Shown here: in pieces, positions 1 to 5,788 of the stretch
Position numbering within the stretch: position 1 is the stretch's first letter
How the letters are laid out: each line of letters starts with the position of its first letter
From: Firmicutes bacterium UBA3932
GTDB lineage: Bacteria; Bacillota; Clostridia; Peptostreptococcales; Anaerovoracaceae
Assembly (NCBI GenBank): GCA_002385825.1
Contig: DGEG01000150.1
Location: forward strand, 1-9,544
Direction: 5' to 3'
Length of the DNA stretch: 9,544 bases
Translations under genes and position numbers: made by a program
Notes under the pieces: model-generated
The model's database searches: none
What the model was told of the DNA's origin: nothing
Seen by the model: the letters and a program-made list of their open reading frames with translations, nothing else

Positions 1-111
1 ACTTTTTGTCCGCACCCCCTCTTTCTTGATATTGTTGACATGGCCGGACAAACCACAGCTTTGTTATAGTTTTACGGTAACGGCCACTCCTGCTACTTGG
101 CTTAAGCAATC

Positions 112-138
112 TGTATTTGGTGTCAGACACCAAATACA
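112..138. repeat. 27-nt perfect palindrome (REP-like)
   Basis: The arms TGTATTTGGTGTC (112-124) and GACACCAAATACA (126-138) are perfect reverse complements around a single central A. The 13-bp stem has a GC-rich GGTGTC core inside an AT-rich rim. No T-tract follows on either strand, so it is not a classical terminator. From general knowledge, dispersed palindromes with a GGTGTC/GACACC core occur between genes in various anaerobic Bacillota and Deltaproteobacteria; calling it a REP-type repeat is inference. Confidence 0.6.
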
Positions 139-175
139 ATACGACTTTCTAAAGTATTTCCAAAAAAATCCGATT

Positions 176-181
176 TATAAT
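176..181 (+). promoter_or_regulatory. Candidate -10 box for the 246-839 gene
   Basis: TATAAT matches the sigma-A/sigma-70 -10 consensus exactly and sits about 65 nt before the start codon. The -35 position for a 17-nt spacer reads AGTATT, a poor match, so the promoter call rests on the -10 box and AT-richness alone. Confidence 0.3.
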
Positions 182-245
182 ATAACTGGTTTTCTTAGCT
201 GAACAGGAAGCCCACAAATGATAGGACAGAAAGGAGGGCAATAAA

Positions 246-839
246 ATGGTAACCAGAATTGATCCTAACCAAAGGTCCGGATTCGCAAAGCCGTCTCCTT
301 ACCAAAAAGAGACCGCCGAAGAACCGAAAAAGCCAATTGACTCGAAACGCACCCGGGGCAAAACCGATACCGTAGTTATTCGCAACGCCCCCGAGGCGCC
401 GGTCACTTATGCAGAAATCGCCAACAAAAAACAGCTATCCGCTTCCGATATAGCTGCCTTAAAAGCCTTAGCGGACCAAGCAAACGAAAACCTGCGCAGG
501 CTTGTGGAAGAGCTCATACTAAAGCAGAACAAAAACTATCAACTGTCGCGGGCAGAATTTACGCCCCATGAAAAAGTAAGCATAGATGACATCGAACAAG
601 CCAAGCTTGCCATCTCGGAAGACGGGGAGTTTGGCGTAAAAGCCGTAAGCGACAAGTTGGTTAATTTCGCCATCTCAATTTCCGGCGGAGATAAATCAAA
701 GTATGAAGAGCTTAGAGCCGCCATCGAAGAAGGTTTTGCCGCGGCAAAAGAAGCCTTGGGCGGTTATTTACCCGACATATGCATCGAAACATACCATGAA
801 ACGATGCGGAAGCTGGAAGCTTGGGCAATGGGAGAGTAA
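246..839 (+). CDS. Uncharacterised helical protein, 197 aa
   Basis: I do not recognise a named family. The ATG at 246 is preceded by AAGGAGGG (231-238; AGGAGG with 8-nt spacing), an excellent ribosome binding site, so the gene is very likely real. There is no signal peptide or membrane segment, so the product should be cytoplasmic. Residues 1-50 are polar, rich in Lys/Pro/Glu and probably disordered. From about residue 60 it looks helical, with an Ala/Glu/Lys-rich stretch around 66-95. The C-terminal 55 residues hold the most domain-like part: an ISGGDKSKYEELRAAIEEGF stretch, then GGYLPDI, an aromatic ETYHE segment and a final EAWA. That mix of glycine turns and aromatics suggests a compact conserved module. 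It converges on the diguanylate cyclase gene with about 27 nt between stop codons and no terminator hairpin there. No function is proposed. Confidence 0.8.
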   Translation: MVTRIDPNQRSGFAKPSPYQKETAEEPKKPIDSKRTRGKTDTVVIRNAPEAPVTYAEIANKKQLSASDIAALKALADQANENLRRLVEELILKQNKNYQLSRAEFTPHEKVSIDDIEQAKLAISEDGEFGVKAVSDKLVNFAISISGGDKSKYEELRAAIEEGFAAAKEALGGYLPDICIETYHETMRKLEAWAMGE

Positions 840-866
840 TCAGGGAAAAACCAATTTCACGCGTTC

Positions 867-2075
867 TTAATGCCTCAATTCGTCGCAATCATTTTCTTGG
901 CAAAAGATTGCTTTGCTCTGCATTGCAACGCGGTTTTTCCCTTGCTCTTTCGCCATATAAAGCGCATTGTCGCTTAATTTATACATAAAATCAACGTCGG
1001 TGTCCCGCTCAGGGATAATCGTTGCAACCCCTACGCTTATGGTGTACTTGATTTGAGGATCCATATCAACGGCCGACTCTTCTATTACCTGCCTGATACG
1101 TTCGGCAACTGCCGCGGAATGTTCTTCATTTGTGCGCGGAAGCAAAATCGCAAACTCATCCCCTCCGTATCGCCCAAATAAATCATCGCTCCTCAAAGCC
1201 TTTTTCACCGTATTCGCAAAATGCACCAGCACTTCATCGCCCACGTGATGGCCATGTTCATCATTGATTTTCTTGAAATCATCAATGTCGATCATTAAAC
1301 AAGAGACCTTCTCATTTTTCTTAGCACATGAGGCCATAATGTCCTGCGAGCGCTGAATAAACGTGCGACGGTTCAATATCTGCGTCAACCCATCATAGTA
1401 GGCAGCCTTCTTTATTTCCCGATCCATCTTTTCTTTATCCAAAAGAATAAAACCGGTGCCGCCGGCAAACATGACGAGATACAGCATCAAAAACAATCCC
1501 ACGTTAAAAAACTCCGTGGACCACAGACGCAATTCCATATCATATTGCAAGGCATAATAAGCTCTCGCTATCAAAAAAACAAATGTAGCGCAATAAATAA
1601 TCGAAATCAACTTTTGAAGCAAAGAAGAATGCTTTCCCCTGTAAAGAATATATGCAGGAAGGGCTAACAGCACTGCTCCTGCTACAGAGATCACCATAAT
1701 TTTTACGCTTTCAGTCGTATCGAGCGCTGCCACCCAAACAAACACAACAGAACAAGCCGCTACAAGATCTATATAAATCTTCTTTTGAATATCCGAGAAA
1801 CTGTCTTTCAAAATCATAAAAGAAACCAGTTCCAGCACCACGCCAACAAACAATACAGCGTTTGATAAAACCCGTATTGCGATGCCGGGCATGAAAACTC
1901 TGCACAAGTACATGGTCCACGCCGCCGATTGAAATAATTTCGAAAGCAAAAAAACGTTGATTTCCTTGCCTTTGTTTAAGCCACCGGCATAGGTGACAAC
2001 AAGTACGCCTGTGGAAATATGACCTACGATAAGAACGATCAACAGAGTTCCGACATTTACTTCAAAAGGTTCCAA
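867..2075 (-). CDS. Membrane-bound GGDEF diguanylate cyclase
   Basis: Predicted to make cyclic di-GMP from two GTP at the inner face of the membrane. The N-terminal half (about residues 8-215) has roughly seven hydrophobic segments, an integral-membrane sensor of no type I recognise. It leads into YYDGLTQILNRR (about 226-237), the usual opening of a GGDEF domain. The catalytic domain has MIDIDDFKKIND with the metal-binding Asp near residue 263, an intact GGDEF signature at about 304-308, and the RxxD inhibitory I-site (RSDD, 295-298) five residues before it. It should therefore be active and product-inhibited. Start choice: the frame can be extended to a TTG at 2138, but that has no good ribosome site. 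The TTG at 2075 follows AGGGGGAG (minus strand, 2087-2080) and puts the first membrane helix directly at the N-terminus (402 aa), so I prefer it. The gene is divergent from the molybdenum cluster, and a functional link is not evident. Confidence 0.92.
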   Translation of the reverse strand: MEPFEVNVGTLLIVLIVGHISTGVLVVTYAGGLNKGKEINVFLLSKLFQSAAWTMYLCRVFMPGIAIRVLSNAVLFVGVVLELVSFMILKDSFSDIQKKIYIDLVAACSVVFVWVAALDTTESVKIMVISVAGAVLLALPAYILYRGKHSSLLQKLISIIYCATFVFLIARAYYALQYDMELRLWSTEFFNVGLFLMLYLVMFAGGTGFILLDKEKMDREIKKAAYYDGLTQILNRRTFIQRSQDIMASCAKKNEKVSCLMIDIDDFKKINDEHGHHVGDEVLVHFANTVKKALRSDDLFGRYGGDEFAILLPRTNEEHSAAVAERIRQVIEESAVDMDPQIKYTISVGVATIIPERDTDVDFMYKLSDNALYMAKEQGKNRVAMQSKAIFCQENDCDELRH

Positions 2076-2201
2076 TTCGCTCCCCCTGTAGTGCCCTTGC
2101 CCTCGACAAAGTTGCCAATATCCGTAATTTTTAGCCAATAACTTTCAAAAATTTATTGTATACAGTAGATTGTCCCAACAACGCAAGGGTGTAAACATTT
2201 G

Positions 2202-2236
2202 AAAAAATCAAAAGGGACTGTCCCTTTTGATTTTTT
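2202..2236. repeat. 35-nt perfect palindrome, copy 1 of 2
   Basis: The arms AAAAAATCAAAAGGGAC (2202-2218) and GTCCCTTTTGATTTTTT (2220-2236) are exact reverse complements around T2219. The structure (GC core, A-tract before, T-tract after) could work as a bidirectional intrinsic terminator. It lies between divergently transcribed genes, where a terminator has no obvious job. The 22 nt at 2203-2224 recur exactly at 9523-9544. A dispersed REP-like element, or insulation against read-through, are the main options. Confidence 0.85.
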
Positions 2237-2254
2237 GCCCCTCTCTGAAATAAA

Positions 2255-2283
2255 TTGTAAAAATAATCTGTACATTTTATAGA
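2255..2283 (+). promoter_or_regulatory. Candidate promoter of the molybdenum cluster
   Basis: TTGTAA (2255-2260, 4/6 to the -35 consensus) is followed after 17 nt by TATAGA (2278-2283, 4/6 to the -10 consensus). An overlapping alternative is TGTACA (2269-2274), 17 nt, TACACT (2292-2297). Either gives a leader of about 95-110 nt before the ATG at 2397. Read by eye only. Confidence 0.35.
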
Positions 2284-2333
2284 AGCCATGATACACTAAA
2301 CAAAATGAAATGATAGGCAATAAGCTTATCAAA

Positions 2334-2360
2334 TTTTTTGGCAGGCGAGTTGCAAAAAAA
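2334..2360. promoter_or_regulatory. Imperfect inverted repeat near the 2397 start
   Basis: TTTTTTGGCA (2334-2343) and TGCAAAAAAA (2351-2360) pair with one mismatch across a 7-nt gap. A separate perfect 10-bp palindrome (ATAAGCTTAT) lies just upstream at 2320-2329. Both fall between the candidate promoters and the start codon of a protein carrying a ModE-type DNA-binding domain, so autoregulatory operators are conceivable. Neither matches the E. coli ModE operator as I remember it. Confidence 0.25.
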
Positions 2361-2396
2361 TACAAATCGGGAGGCAGCGTGTAGAAAGGAGCCATT

Positions 2397-3335
2397 ATGC
2401 AAACAGGAGCAGTTATTGTCGCAGCAGGTATGTCGTCCCGTATGGGCGATTTCAAACCGATGCTCAAAATCGGCGCCATGTCAATGGTTCAGCGGATCAT
2501 TGCCAATTATCAACAAGCAGGCGTCTTCCCCATCGTTCTCGTGACCGGATACCGGGGAGATGAACTGGAAAAACATGTGGCCAAAACAGGTGTCATCTGT
2601 ATCCGAAACGAAAATTATGCTACTACGCAGATGTTCGATTCTGCCAAAATCGGCTTTTCATATATCATGGACAAATGCGACCGGACTTTCTTTTCACCGG
2701 TTGACGTTCCCCTCTTTACAGTTTATACAATTAAGCGTCTCATGGAATCCAACGCCCATGTGGCAAAACCCATATGCGATGGAAAAGAAGGCCATCCTAT
2801 ACTCATTTCCTGCGTTATATTGCCTACCATCATGGAAACCGAAAGCGACAAAGGCTTAAAAGCCGCCATCGATCAATGCTGCGACCATGTTGAGATTGTA
2901 CAGGTAGGTGACGAGGGAATTCTTCAGGATGCTGACACGCCGGAGGATTACCATCAGCTAATCGAAAGGCACAACCGACAACTCCTCCGCCCCATGATAG
3001 AAATATCTCTCATGCGCGAAAACAAGCTCTTCGACAAGGACAGCGCATTGCTGCTGCGGATGATTGATTTTACGGGCACCGTAAAAGAGGCTTGTGAAAA
3101 AATGCAGATTTCCTACAGCAAAGCGTGGAACATGCTATCTACTCTGGAGGAAAACCTGGGTTTTCACCTCATTGACAGGCGCCCGGGAGGAGAATTCGGC
3201 GGAAGCAGCCAACTCACGGCGGAAGGGAAAGACCTGCTGGATCGATACGAGAAGTTTTCGGAAATGGTCAGGCAATTTGCAGATGAAGCTTTTGCAGAAT
3301 GCTGGCCACGCGATGATCAAGACAAACACAGTTAA
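2397..3335 (+). CDS. MocA-like molybdopterin nucleotidyltransferase fused to ModE-type HTH
   Basis: Residues 1-195 are a MobA/MocA-type NTP transferase. The nucleotide-binding signature VAAGMSSRMGDFK is at 8-20, the metal-binding PVDVP at 101-105, GHPIL at 132-136, and the family-typical DADTPEDY at 178-185. The AAG form of the first motif resembles MocA (CTP, making molybdopterin cytosine dinucleotide) rather than MobA (GTP, usually AGG), so cytidylyltransferase is my inference. Residues about 203-290 are a winged helix like the N-terminal domain of the molybdate regulator ModE: FTGTVKEACEKMQISYSKAW, then LSTLEENLG, then RRPGGEFGGSSQLTAEG. The molybdate-binding molbindin domain of ModE is absent. 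AAAGGAG (2385-2391) with 5-nt spacing supports the ATG. It is the first gene of the cluster and is followed after 37 nt by the phosphatase gene. It may both transfer nucleotide to the cofactor and act as a transcription factor. Confidence 0.9.
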   Translation: MQTGAVIVAAGMSSRMGDFKPMLKIGAMSMVQRIIANYQQAGVFPIVLVTGYRGDELEKHVAKTGVICIRNENYATTQMFDSAKIGFSYIMDKCDRTFFSPVDVPLFTVYTIKRLMESNAHVAKPICDGKEGHPILISCVILPTIMETESDKGLKAAIDQCCDHVEIVQVGDEGILQDADTPEDYHQLIERHNRQLLRPMIEISLMRENKLFDKDSALLLRMIDFTGTVKEACEKMQISYSKAWNMLSTLEENLGFHLIDRRPGGEFGGSSQLTAEGKDLLDRYEKFSEMVRQFADEAFAECWPRDDQDKHS

Positions 3336-3361
3336 AATTTCGTAAATTGCTGGCCACGCGA
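3300..3361. repeat. 14-nt direct repeat across a gene junction
   Basis: TGCTGGCCACGCGA occurs at 3300-3313, inside the last codons of the nucleotidyltransferase gene, and again at 3348-3361, just before the next start. The offset is 48 nt. Similarity continues as TGAT after a 3-nt insertion in the second copy. It looks like the footprint of a local duplication. Confidence 0.7.
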
Positions 3362-3372
3362 CGGTGATAACC

Positions 3373-4542
3373 ATGCAAACAGTCGATAAAAATATTGAAA
3401 GCTACATTTATTTAATCCGCCACGGGCAGCCGGAAATGCCGGGTGACAGCACATATTGCATCGGTCAGGGCAGCGACCCTCCCCTTTCTTCCGAAGGGCG
3501 AAGGCAGGCCCAGGCTTTAGCCCGGTGTTTTGAAGGGCTGCATTTCAACAAAATCTATTGCAGTACTTTAAGGCGCAGCCGTGAAACGGCGGAACTGTTG
3601 GCGGCCGGCAGATGGCCGATCTGCCAGCACGAAGGCCTCCGTGAAATTAATGTAGGCCTTTGGGAAGGACTCCCCTTCGATGAAATACGAGCCAAATACC
3701 CGGAGATCTACGCAGCCCGCGGGGAGGATTGGTCCGTTACCCCTCCGGGCGGTGAAAGCCTTACGGAAGTCGCCGACAGAATGGAAGCCGCAATAAAAGA
3801 AATTGCCGCACTGCCGGAAGCCACCAACCACATACTTGCAGTTACCCACGACGGCGCAATCCGCGGGTTGCTGTGGAAAATTATGAAGCCGGATACGAAA
3901 AAAGATGAGATGATTCGCCAACCTTACGGCAGTATTACCCTATTGAAATATTCAAATGGGAGGCTCTCCGTCGCCGCAGTGGGCAAGCTTCCCGAAGATT
4001 ACCCGACAGACGAGGAGATAGAACAGCTCTGGGATAGCTGCCAAACTCCGGAAAATGTGCGCCATCACTGCCGCGCCGTATGCGATGAAGCCATGGAAAT
4101 CTGTGCAAAGCTAAAAGAAGCGGGCGTGCCCCTGTCCCAGGGGCAGCTTCGAGCCGCGTCCCTACTACACGACATGTGCAGGACAGATGGTAAGGAACAT
4201 CCCGAAAGTGCGGCTAAGTTGCTCCGAGAGCGCGGCTATTTGCGGGTTGCCAGGATAGTGGAGCTTCACCACGGCGACGAAAGGGGTTTGAACCTTAAGG
4301 ATGGATTGATCGACGAAGCCCAGGTCCTTTATTTAGCGGACAAGCGAATCCAGGGAACAAAAAAGGTCACCATCGAGGAGCGTTTTCAATCCAGTTTAGA
4401 AAAATGCACCACCGAAGAGGCTAAGGGGCGACATAATGCCCGTTACCGGGAAGCAAAATACATCGAAGCCAAAATCAACAAGATACTAAACACTATACCA
4501 GAAAAAAATACTGAAATAGACAAACCGGAGGATACTAAATGA
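3373..4542 (+). CDS. Histidine phosphatase-HD phosphohydrolase fusion
   Basis: Two hydrolase domains are joined in 389 aa. Residues about 10-200 are a histidine-phosphatase (phosphoglycerate mutase-like) domain. IYLIRHGQPE carries the phospho-accepting His (about 17), TLRRSRET the second phosphate-binding Arg, LREINVGLWEG is typical of CobC/alpha-ribazole phosphatase-like members, and VTHDG provides the second catalytic His (about 159). Residues about 225-370 are an HD domain: VRHH (231-232), LLHD (266-267), HPES (276), a later HH pair (299-300) and YLADKR (Asp 323), a full set of metal ligands. It is soluble, with no signal peptide. The substrate is unknown; a phosphorylated or nucleotide intermediate of molybdenum-cofactor metabolism is inferred from context only. 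Start: an in-frame GTG at 3364 exists, but the ATG at 3373 is preferred. GGTGA (3363-3367) is a weak ribosome site. The stop overlaps the next ATG (ATGA, 4539-4542), implying translational coupling. Confidence 0.9.
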   Translation: MQTVDKNIESYIYLIRHGQPEMPGDSTYCIGQGSDPPLSSEGRRQAQALARCFEGLHFNKIYCSTLRRSRETAELLAAGRWPICQHEGLREINVGLWEGLPFDEIRAKYPEIYAARGEDWSVTPPGGESLTEVADRMEAAIKEIAALPEATNHILAVTHDGAIRGLLWKIMKPDTKKDEMIRQPYGSITLLKYSNGRLSVAAVGKLPEDYPTDEEIEQLWDSCQTPENVRHHCRAVCDEAMEICAKLKEAGVPLSQGQLRAASLLHDMCRTDGKEHPESAAKLLRERGYLRVARIVELHHGDERGLNLKDGLIDEAQVLYLADKRIQGTKKVTIEERFQSSLEKCTTEEAKGRHNARYREAKYIEAKINKILNTIPEKNTEIDKPEDTK

Positions 4543-5558
4543 AGCTGATCAGAACGGAAGAAGCAGTCGGACAGGTGCTCTGCCATGACATTACCCAAAT
4601 CATTAAAGACGAGAAGAAAGATGCGGTATTTCGCAAGGGACACGTCATCCGCCCGGAAGACGTCCCCGTGCTTTTAAGCGTGGGAAAGGATTACATATAT
4701 ATTTGGGAAAACGATGACACCATGCTTCATGAAAACGATGCCGCCATGATATTGCGCGATATCTGCATGGGCGAAAACATGCATGCCACAGAGCCGAAGG
4801 AAGGGAAAATCGAGCTCATCGCAGACAAGGACGGCCTGCTTATGATCGATGTAGAACGGCTCAATGCGATAAATGCTCTCGGCGACATGATGATCGCCTC
4901 CCGCCACGGTGGATTTGCAGTGAAAAAAGGCGATAAAATCACGGGCACCCGGGTGATCCCTCTCGTAATCAAGAAAGACAGAATGGCCACCGCCAAAAAT
5001 GTTGCCGGCCATCAACCCATCTTTAATATAATTCCTTTCAAAAAGAAAAAAGTTGGTCTTGTCACAACAGGCAATGAGGTTTTTCACGGACGCATACAAG
5101 ACAACTTCACCCCTGTAATTATAGAAAAACTTACAGAGTATGACTCCGTCGTCGAAAGACACGTCATTCTCAACGATGATCATGAAAAAATCACTGCCGC
5201 CATCCTGGAAATGCTTGATGCGGGTATGGATATGATCGTTTGCACCGGCGGCATGAGCGTCGACCCTGACGACAAGACACCCCTTGCCATCAAAAACACC
5301 GGCGCTGACATTATCAGCTACGGCGCGCCTGTTCTCCCCGGCGCCATGTTCCTGCTGGCATATGCTAAGGACGGTCGCCCGGTAATGGGACTCCCCGGCT
5401 GCGTCATGTATGCAAAGCGTACAATTTTTGACCTGGTGCTGCCATATATCATGGCCGATGTTCCCATTACAAAAGAACATCTGTCACGTTATGGAGAAGG
5501 CGGGCTTTGCCTGGAATGCGACGTATGCTCCTTCCCCAACTGCAGTTTCGGGAAATAG
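4539..5558 (+). CDS. MoeA/MoaB-fold molybdopterin-binding protein with Cys tail
   Basis: Residues about 170-310 form a molybdopterin-binding domain of the MoaB/Mog/MoeA fold: KVGLVTTGNEVFHG (171-184), VCTGGMSVDPDDKTP (234-248), APVLPGAMF (263-271) and MGLPGCVMYAKR (283-294). In E. coli MoeA this fold inserts molybdate into adenylylated molybdopterin. The N-terminal 170 residues have a MoeA-like beginning (EEAVGQVLCHDITQI, then FRKGHVIRPEDV), but the protein is 339 aa against roughly 400 for MoeA. It is therefore better called MoeA-related than MoeA. The last 16 residues are CLECDVCSFPNCSFGK, with four cysteines (324, 327, 330, 335) in CX2CX2CX4C spacing, which could bind an Fe-S cluster, zinc or molybdenum; canonical MoeA lacks this. 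The start overlaps the previous stop, with GGAGG (4527-4531) 7 nt upstream. A 230-nt gap then precedes modA. Confidence 0.9.
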   Translation: MKLIRTEEAVGQVLCHDITQIIKDEKKDAVFRKGHVIRPEDVPVLLSVGKDYIYIWENDDTMLHENDAAMILRDICMGENMHATEPKEGKIELIADKDGLLMIDVERLNAINALGDMMIASRHGGFAVKKGDKITGTRVIPLVIKKDRMATAKNVAGHQPIFNIIPFKKKKVGLVTTGNEVFHGRIQDNFTPVIIEKLTEYDSVVERHVILNDDHEKITAAILEMLDAGMDMIVCTGGMSVDPDDKTPLAIKNTGADIISYGAPVLPGAMFLLAYAKDGRPVMGLPGCVMYAKRTIFDLVLPYIMADVPITKEHLSRYGEGGLCLECDVCSFPNCSFGK

Positions 5559-5625
5559 CGCAATTAGACGAAAAACCCAACTCAGAAAGAAAAATAGTTC
5601 TTGAATCAATTCGAAATAGGCTCCA

Positions 5626-5672
5626 CCGGTAAACAGCTCAGATTTAGGCAGATTCAGCCGGCTTTACCGGCT
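5626..5672 (+). promoter_or_regulatory. Alternative hairpins in the modA leader
   Basis: CCGGTAAA (5626-5633) is the exact complement of TTTACCGG (5663-5670). The downstream arm also pairs locally: AGCCGG (5656-5661), loop CTTTA, CCGGCT (5667-5672). The two pairings exclude each other, as in attenuators or riboswitches. Only TTTG follows the short hairpin, so terminator strength would be poor. I could not match it to the Moco RNA motif from memory. It may equally be a weak terminator of the upstream operon. Confidence 0.3.
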
Positions 5673-5683
5673 TTGTAAAACCA

Positions 5684-5716
5684 CATGAAATCTACATTCT
5701 AAATGTAGTTTTCATG
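5684..5716. promoter_or_regulatory. 33-nt imperfect palindrome upstream of modA
   Basis: CATGAAATCTACATT (5684-5698) and AATGTAGTTTTCATG (5702-5716) pair at 14 of 15 positions around CTA. No T-tract follows. Its length and its position about 70 nt before the modA start suit a dimeric regulator operator. The ModE-type domain encoded at 2397-3335 is a candidate binder by context only. Confidence 0.45.
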
Positions 5717-5738
5717 CCCACCGAGTTGTACAAAAAAG

Positions 5739-5762
5739 CGATTTGCTATTAAAAACAAATCG
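5739..5762. promoter_or_regulatory. Inverted repeat over a possible modA -10
   Basis: CGATTTG (5739-5745) and CAAATCG (5756-5762) are perfect complements flanking CTATTAAAAA. The gap contains TATTAA (5747-5752), a possible -10 box. A -35 candidate TTGTAC (5726-5731) is only 15 nt away. A repressor bound here would block a promoter using these elements. Confidence 0.35.
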
Positions 5763-5788
5763 AATATAAAAATAAGAAGGTGAAGAAA

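Larger units (their letters stand above)
1..245. other. Upstream intergenic region, window left edge
   Basis: No gene is recognised here. It holds an 8-bp inverted repeat (TTTGTCCG at 5-12, CGGACAAA at 45-52, 32-nt gap), which may be chance. A strong palindrome at 112-138 is listed separately. A perfect TATAAT box lies at 176-181 without a convincing -35 hexamer. TTGACA at 35-40 has no -10 box at normal spacing. What lies left of base 1 is unknown. Confidence 0.5.
2076..2396. other. Divergent intergenic region
   Basis: This 321-nt space lies between the diguanylate cyclase gene (leftward) and the molybdenum cluster (rightward). It holds the 35-nt palindrome at 2202-2236, candidate rightward promoters at 2255-2297, a 10-bp palindrome ATAAGCTTAT (2320-2329) and an imperfect inverted repeat (2334-2360). 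On the minus strand a TATACAAT-like -10 is readable at about 2155-2162 with only a weak -35 (TTGCGT), a low-confidence promoter for the cyclase gene. No small gene is supported. Confidence 0.55.

Noticed and set aside
35..70. Promoter from TTGACA (35-40) and TATAGT (65-70)
   Set aside because: The spacer is 24 nt, too long for a sigma-70 promoter.
840..866. Shared terminator between the convergent genes
   Set aside because: The 27 nt contain no inverted repeat of useful length.
2153..2479. Minus-strand open frame in the divergent spacer
   Set aside because: It reads through the palindrome and into the nucleotidyltransferase start; the composition is not protein-like and no good ribosome site is seen.
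4674..5480. Long minus-strand open frame (268 codons) opposite the molybdopterin-binding gene
   Set aside because: It lies fully inside a gene with clear family motifs on the plus strand, has no recognisable domain and is a by-product of codon bias.
5559..5788. Moco/Tuco riboswitch
   Set aside because: Gene context fits, but the conserved segments I remember from the E. coli moaA leader are not found; kept only as an unnamed structured leader.
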